From the NCBI GenBank assembly GCA_945872195.1, contig CAMBZO010000026.1, forward strand, positions 1 through 13,658: a stretch of 13,658 nt of DNA. The letters run 5' to 3'. Positions 13,036 to 13,658 of this stretch are shown here, one piece after another. The DNA comes from Akkermansia muciniphila. Lineage in GTDB: Bacteria > Verrucomicrobiota > Verrucomicrobiia > Limisphaerales > SXTU01. The notes under the pieces were generated by a model. It was not told the origin of the DNA. It saw only the letters and a program-made list of their open reading frames with translations, and made no database searches. Position 1 is the first letter of the stretch. The number at the start of each line of letters is the position of its first letter. The position numbers and the translations under genes are program-made.

Positions 13036-13658
13036 ATGAAATACATTTTTGTCACCGGCGGCGTGGTCAGCTCACTTGGCAAGGGCATCACGGCATCCGC
13101 GCTCGGCACCCTGCTCGAGAACCGCGGCCTCAAGGTCGCGCTGCAAAAGTTCGACCCTTACCTGAACCTCGATCCGGGCACGATGTCGCCCTACCAGCAC
13201 GGCGAGGTGTATGTGCTCGATGACGGCGCGGAGACCGACCTCGACCTCGGTCATTACGAGCGGTTCACCAGCACGAAGCTCACGCGCAAGAACAACACCA
13301 CCAGCGGCCAGGTCTATCAGCAGGTCCTCGATAACGAGCGCAAGGGCGTCTATCTCGGCAAGACCGTTCAGGTCATTCCGCACGTCACCGATGAAATCCA
13401 ACGGCGCATCCAAGTCCTCGCCGACGACGCGAAGGTGGATGTCATCATCACGGAGGTCGGCGGCACGACGGGTGACATTGAGGGGTTGCCGTTCCTGGAG
13501 GCCATCCGCGAGTTCGCACTCGACGCCGGGCCGCACAATGTCTGCTTTATCCACGTCACCTACGTCCCCTTTATCAAGGCCGCCGGAGAGCTGAAGACCA
13601 AGCCCACGCAGCAGAGCGTGGCCAAGCTGCGGGAGATCGGCATCAGCCCGCACATCCT
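13036..13658 (+). CDS. pyrG: CTP synthase, N-terminal synthetase domain (3'-partial)
   Basis: 207 codons plus two bases are visible and the frame is still open at the window end. CTP synthase makes CTP from UTP, ATP and glutamine. The opening MKYIFVTGGVVSSLGKGITA is diagnostic, with P-loop Lys16. DPYLNLDPGTMSPYQHGEVY (40-59) and ETDLDLGHYERF (66-77) follow, with Asp70 equivalent to the magnesium ligand Asp72 of the E. coli enzyme; Glu140 in VIITEVGGTTGDIEGLPFLE is the second metal ligand. VQVIPHVTDEIQ and ELKTKPTQQSV are further family blocks. The glutamine amidotransferase domain (about the last 250-300 residues) lies beyond the window. The ATG at 13036 is the universal family start and has no Shine-Dalgarno sequence in front. 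Nothing suggests truncation other than the window edge. Confidence 0.97.
   Translation, partial: MKYIFVTGGVVSSLGKGITASALGTLLENRGLKVALQKFDPYLNLDPGTMSPYQHGEVYVLDDGAETDLDLGHYERFTSTKLTRKNNTTSGQVYQQVLDNERKGVYLGKTVQVIPHVTDEIQRRIQVLADDAKVDVIITEVGGTTGDIEGLPFLEAIREFALDAGPHNVCFIHVTYVPFIKAAGELKTKPTQQSVAKLREIGISPHI

Noticed and set aside
1..13658. CRISPR array, tRNA or rRNA gene, insertion sequence, prophage or riboswitch
   Set aside because: No regularly spaced repeats, no cloverleaf or rRNA-like sequence, no transposase or integrase, and no recognised riboswitch core in any gap, the largest of which is 147 bases.

Overview
The window is GC-rich (roughly 60-65% by eye) chromosomal DNA, most likely from a Verrucomicrobiota bacterium of the Pedosphaera/Limisphaerales type. 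The pointers are a DUF1553-DUF1501-DUF1501 cluster, typical of Planctomycetes and Verrucomicrobia, Tat-type leaders, two exported sulfatases, and start codons with almost no Shine-Dalgarno sequences. The assignment comes from gene content and was not tested by a search.

Layout. At 1-3321 (+) lie the end of a DUF1553 protein and two tandem DUF1501 proteins with twin-arginine signals, an exported module. At 3355-5446 (-) lie a divergent ROK-type sugar kinase-like protein with an extra N-terminal region and a beta-class carbonic anhydrase. At 5551-8544 (+) lie housekeeping genes: a Bcp/PrxQ peroxiredoxin, a ferredoxin-NADP reductase-like flavoprotein, GcvT of the glycine cleavage system and a hot-dog thioesterase. 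At 8600-9820 an uncharacterised protein (-), whose N-terminus resembles the Trypco2 domain, is divergent from a DUF5069 protein (+). At 9921-12888 (+) are two tandem, clearly paralogous secreted iduronate-2-sulfatase-like enzymes with the Cys-type formylglycine motif. At 13036-13658 (+) is the first part of pyrG (CTP synthase), running off the end.

How the genes work together. The DUF1501 proteins and the sulfatases all belong to the alkaline phosphatase superfamily and are all exported, so the window fits an organism that breaks down sulfated or complex polysaccharides outside the cytoplasm. The middle genes look like unrelated core metabolism. No RNA gene, CRISPR array, insertion sequence or prophage is visible, and no stretch over 300 bases lacks a gene.

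I see no convincing new multi-gene system. The observations most worth following are promoter-like boxes 6-13 bases before several start codons (leaderless or near-leaderless transcription), the Trypco2-like protein, the variant ROK protein, and the diverged tandem sulfatases.
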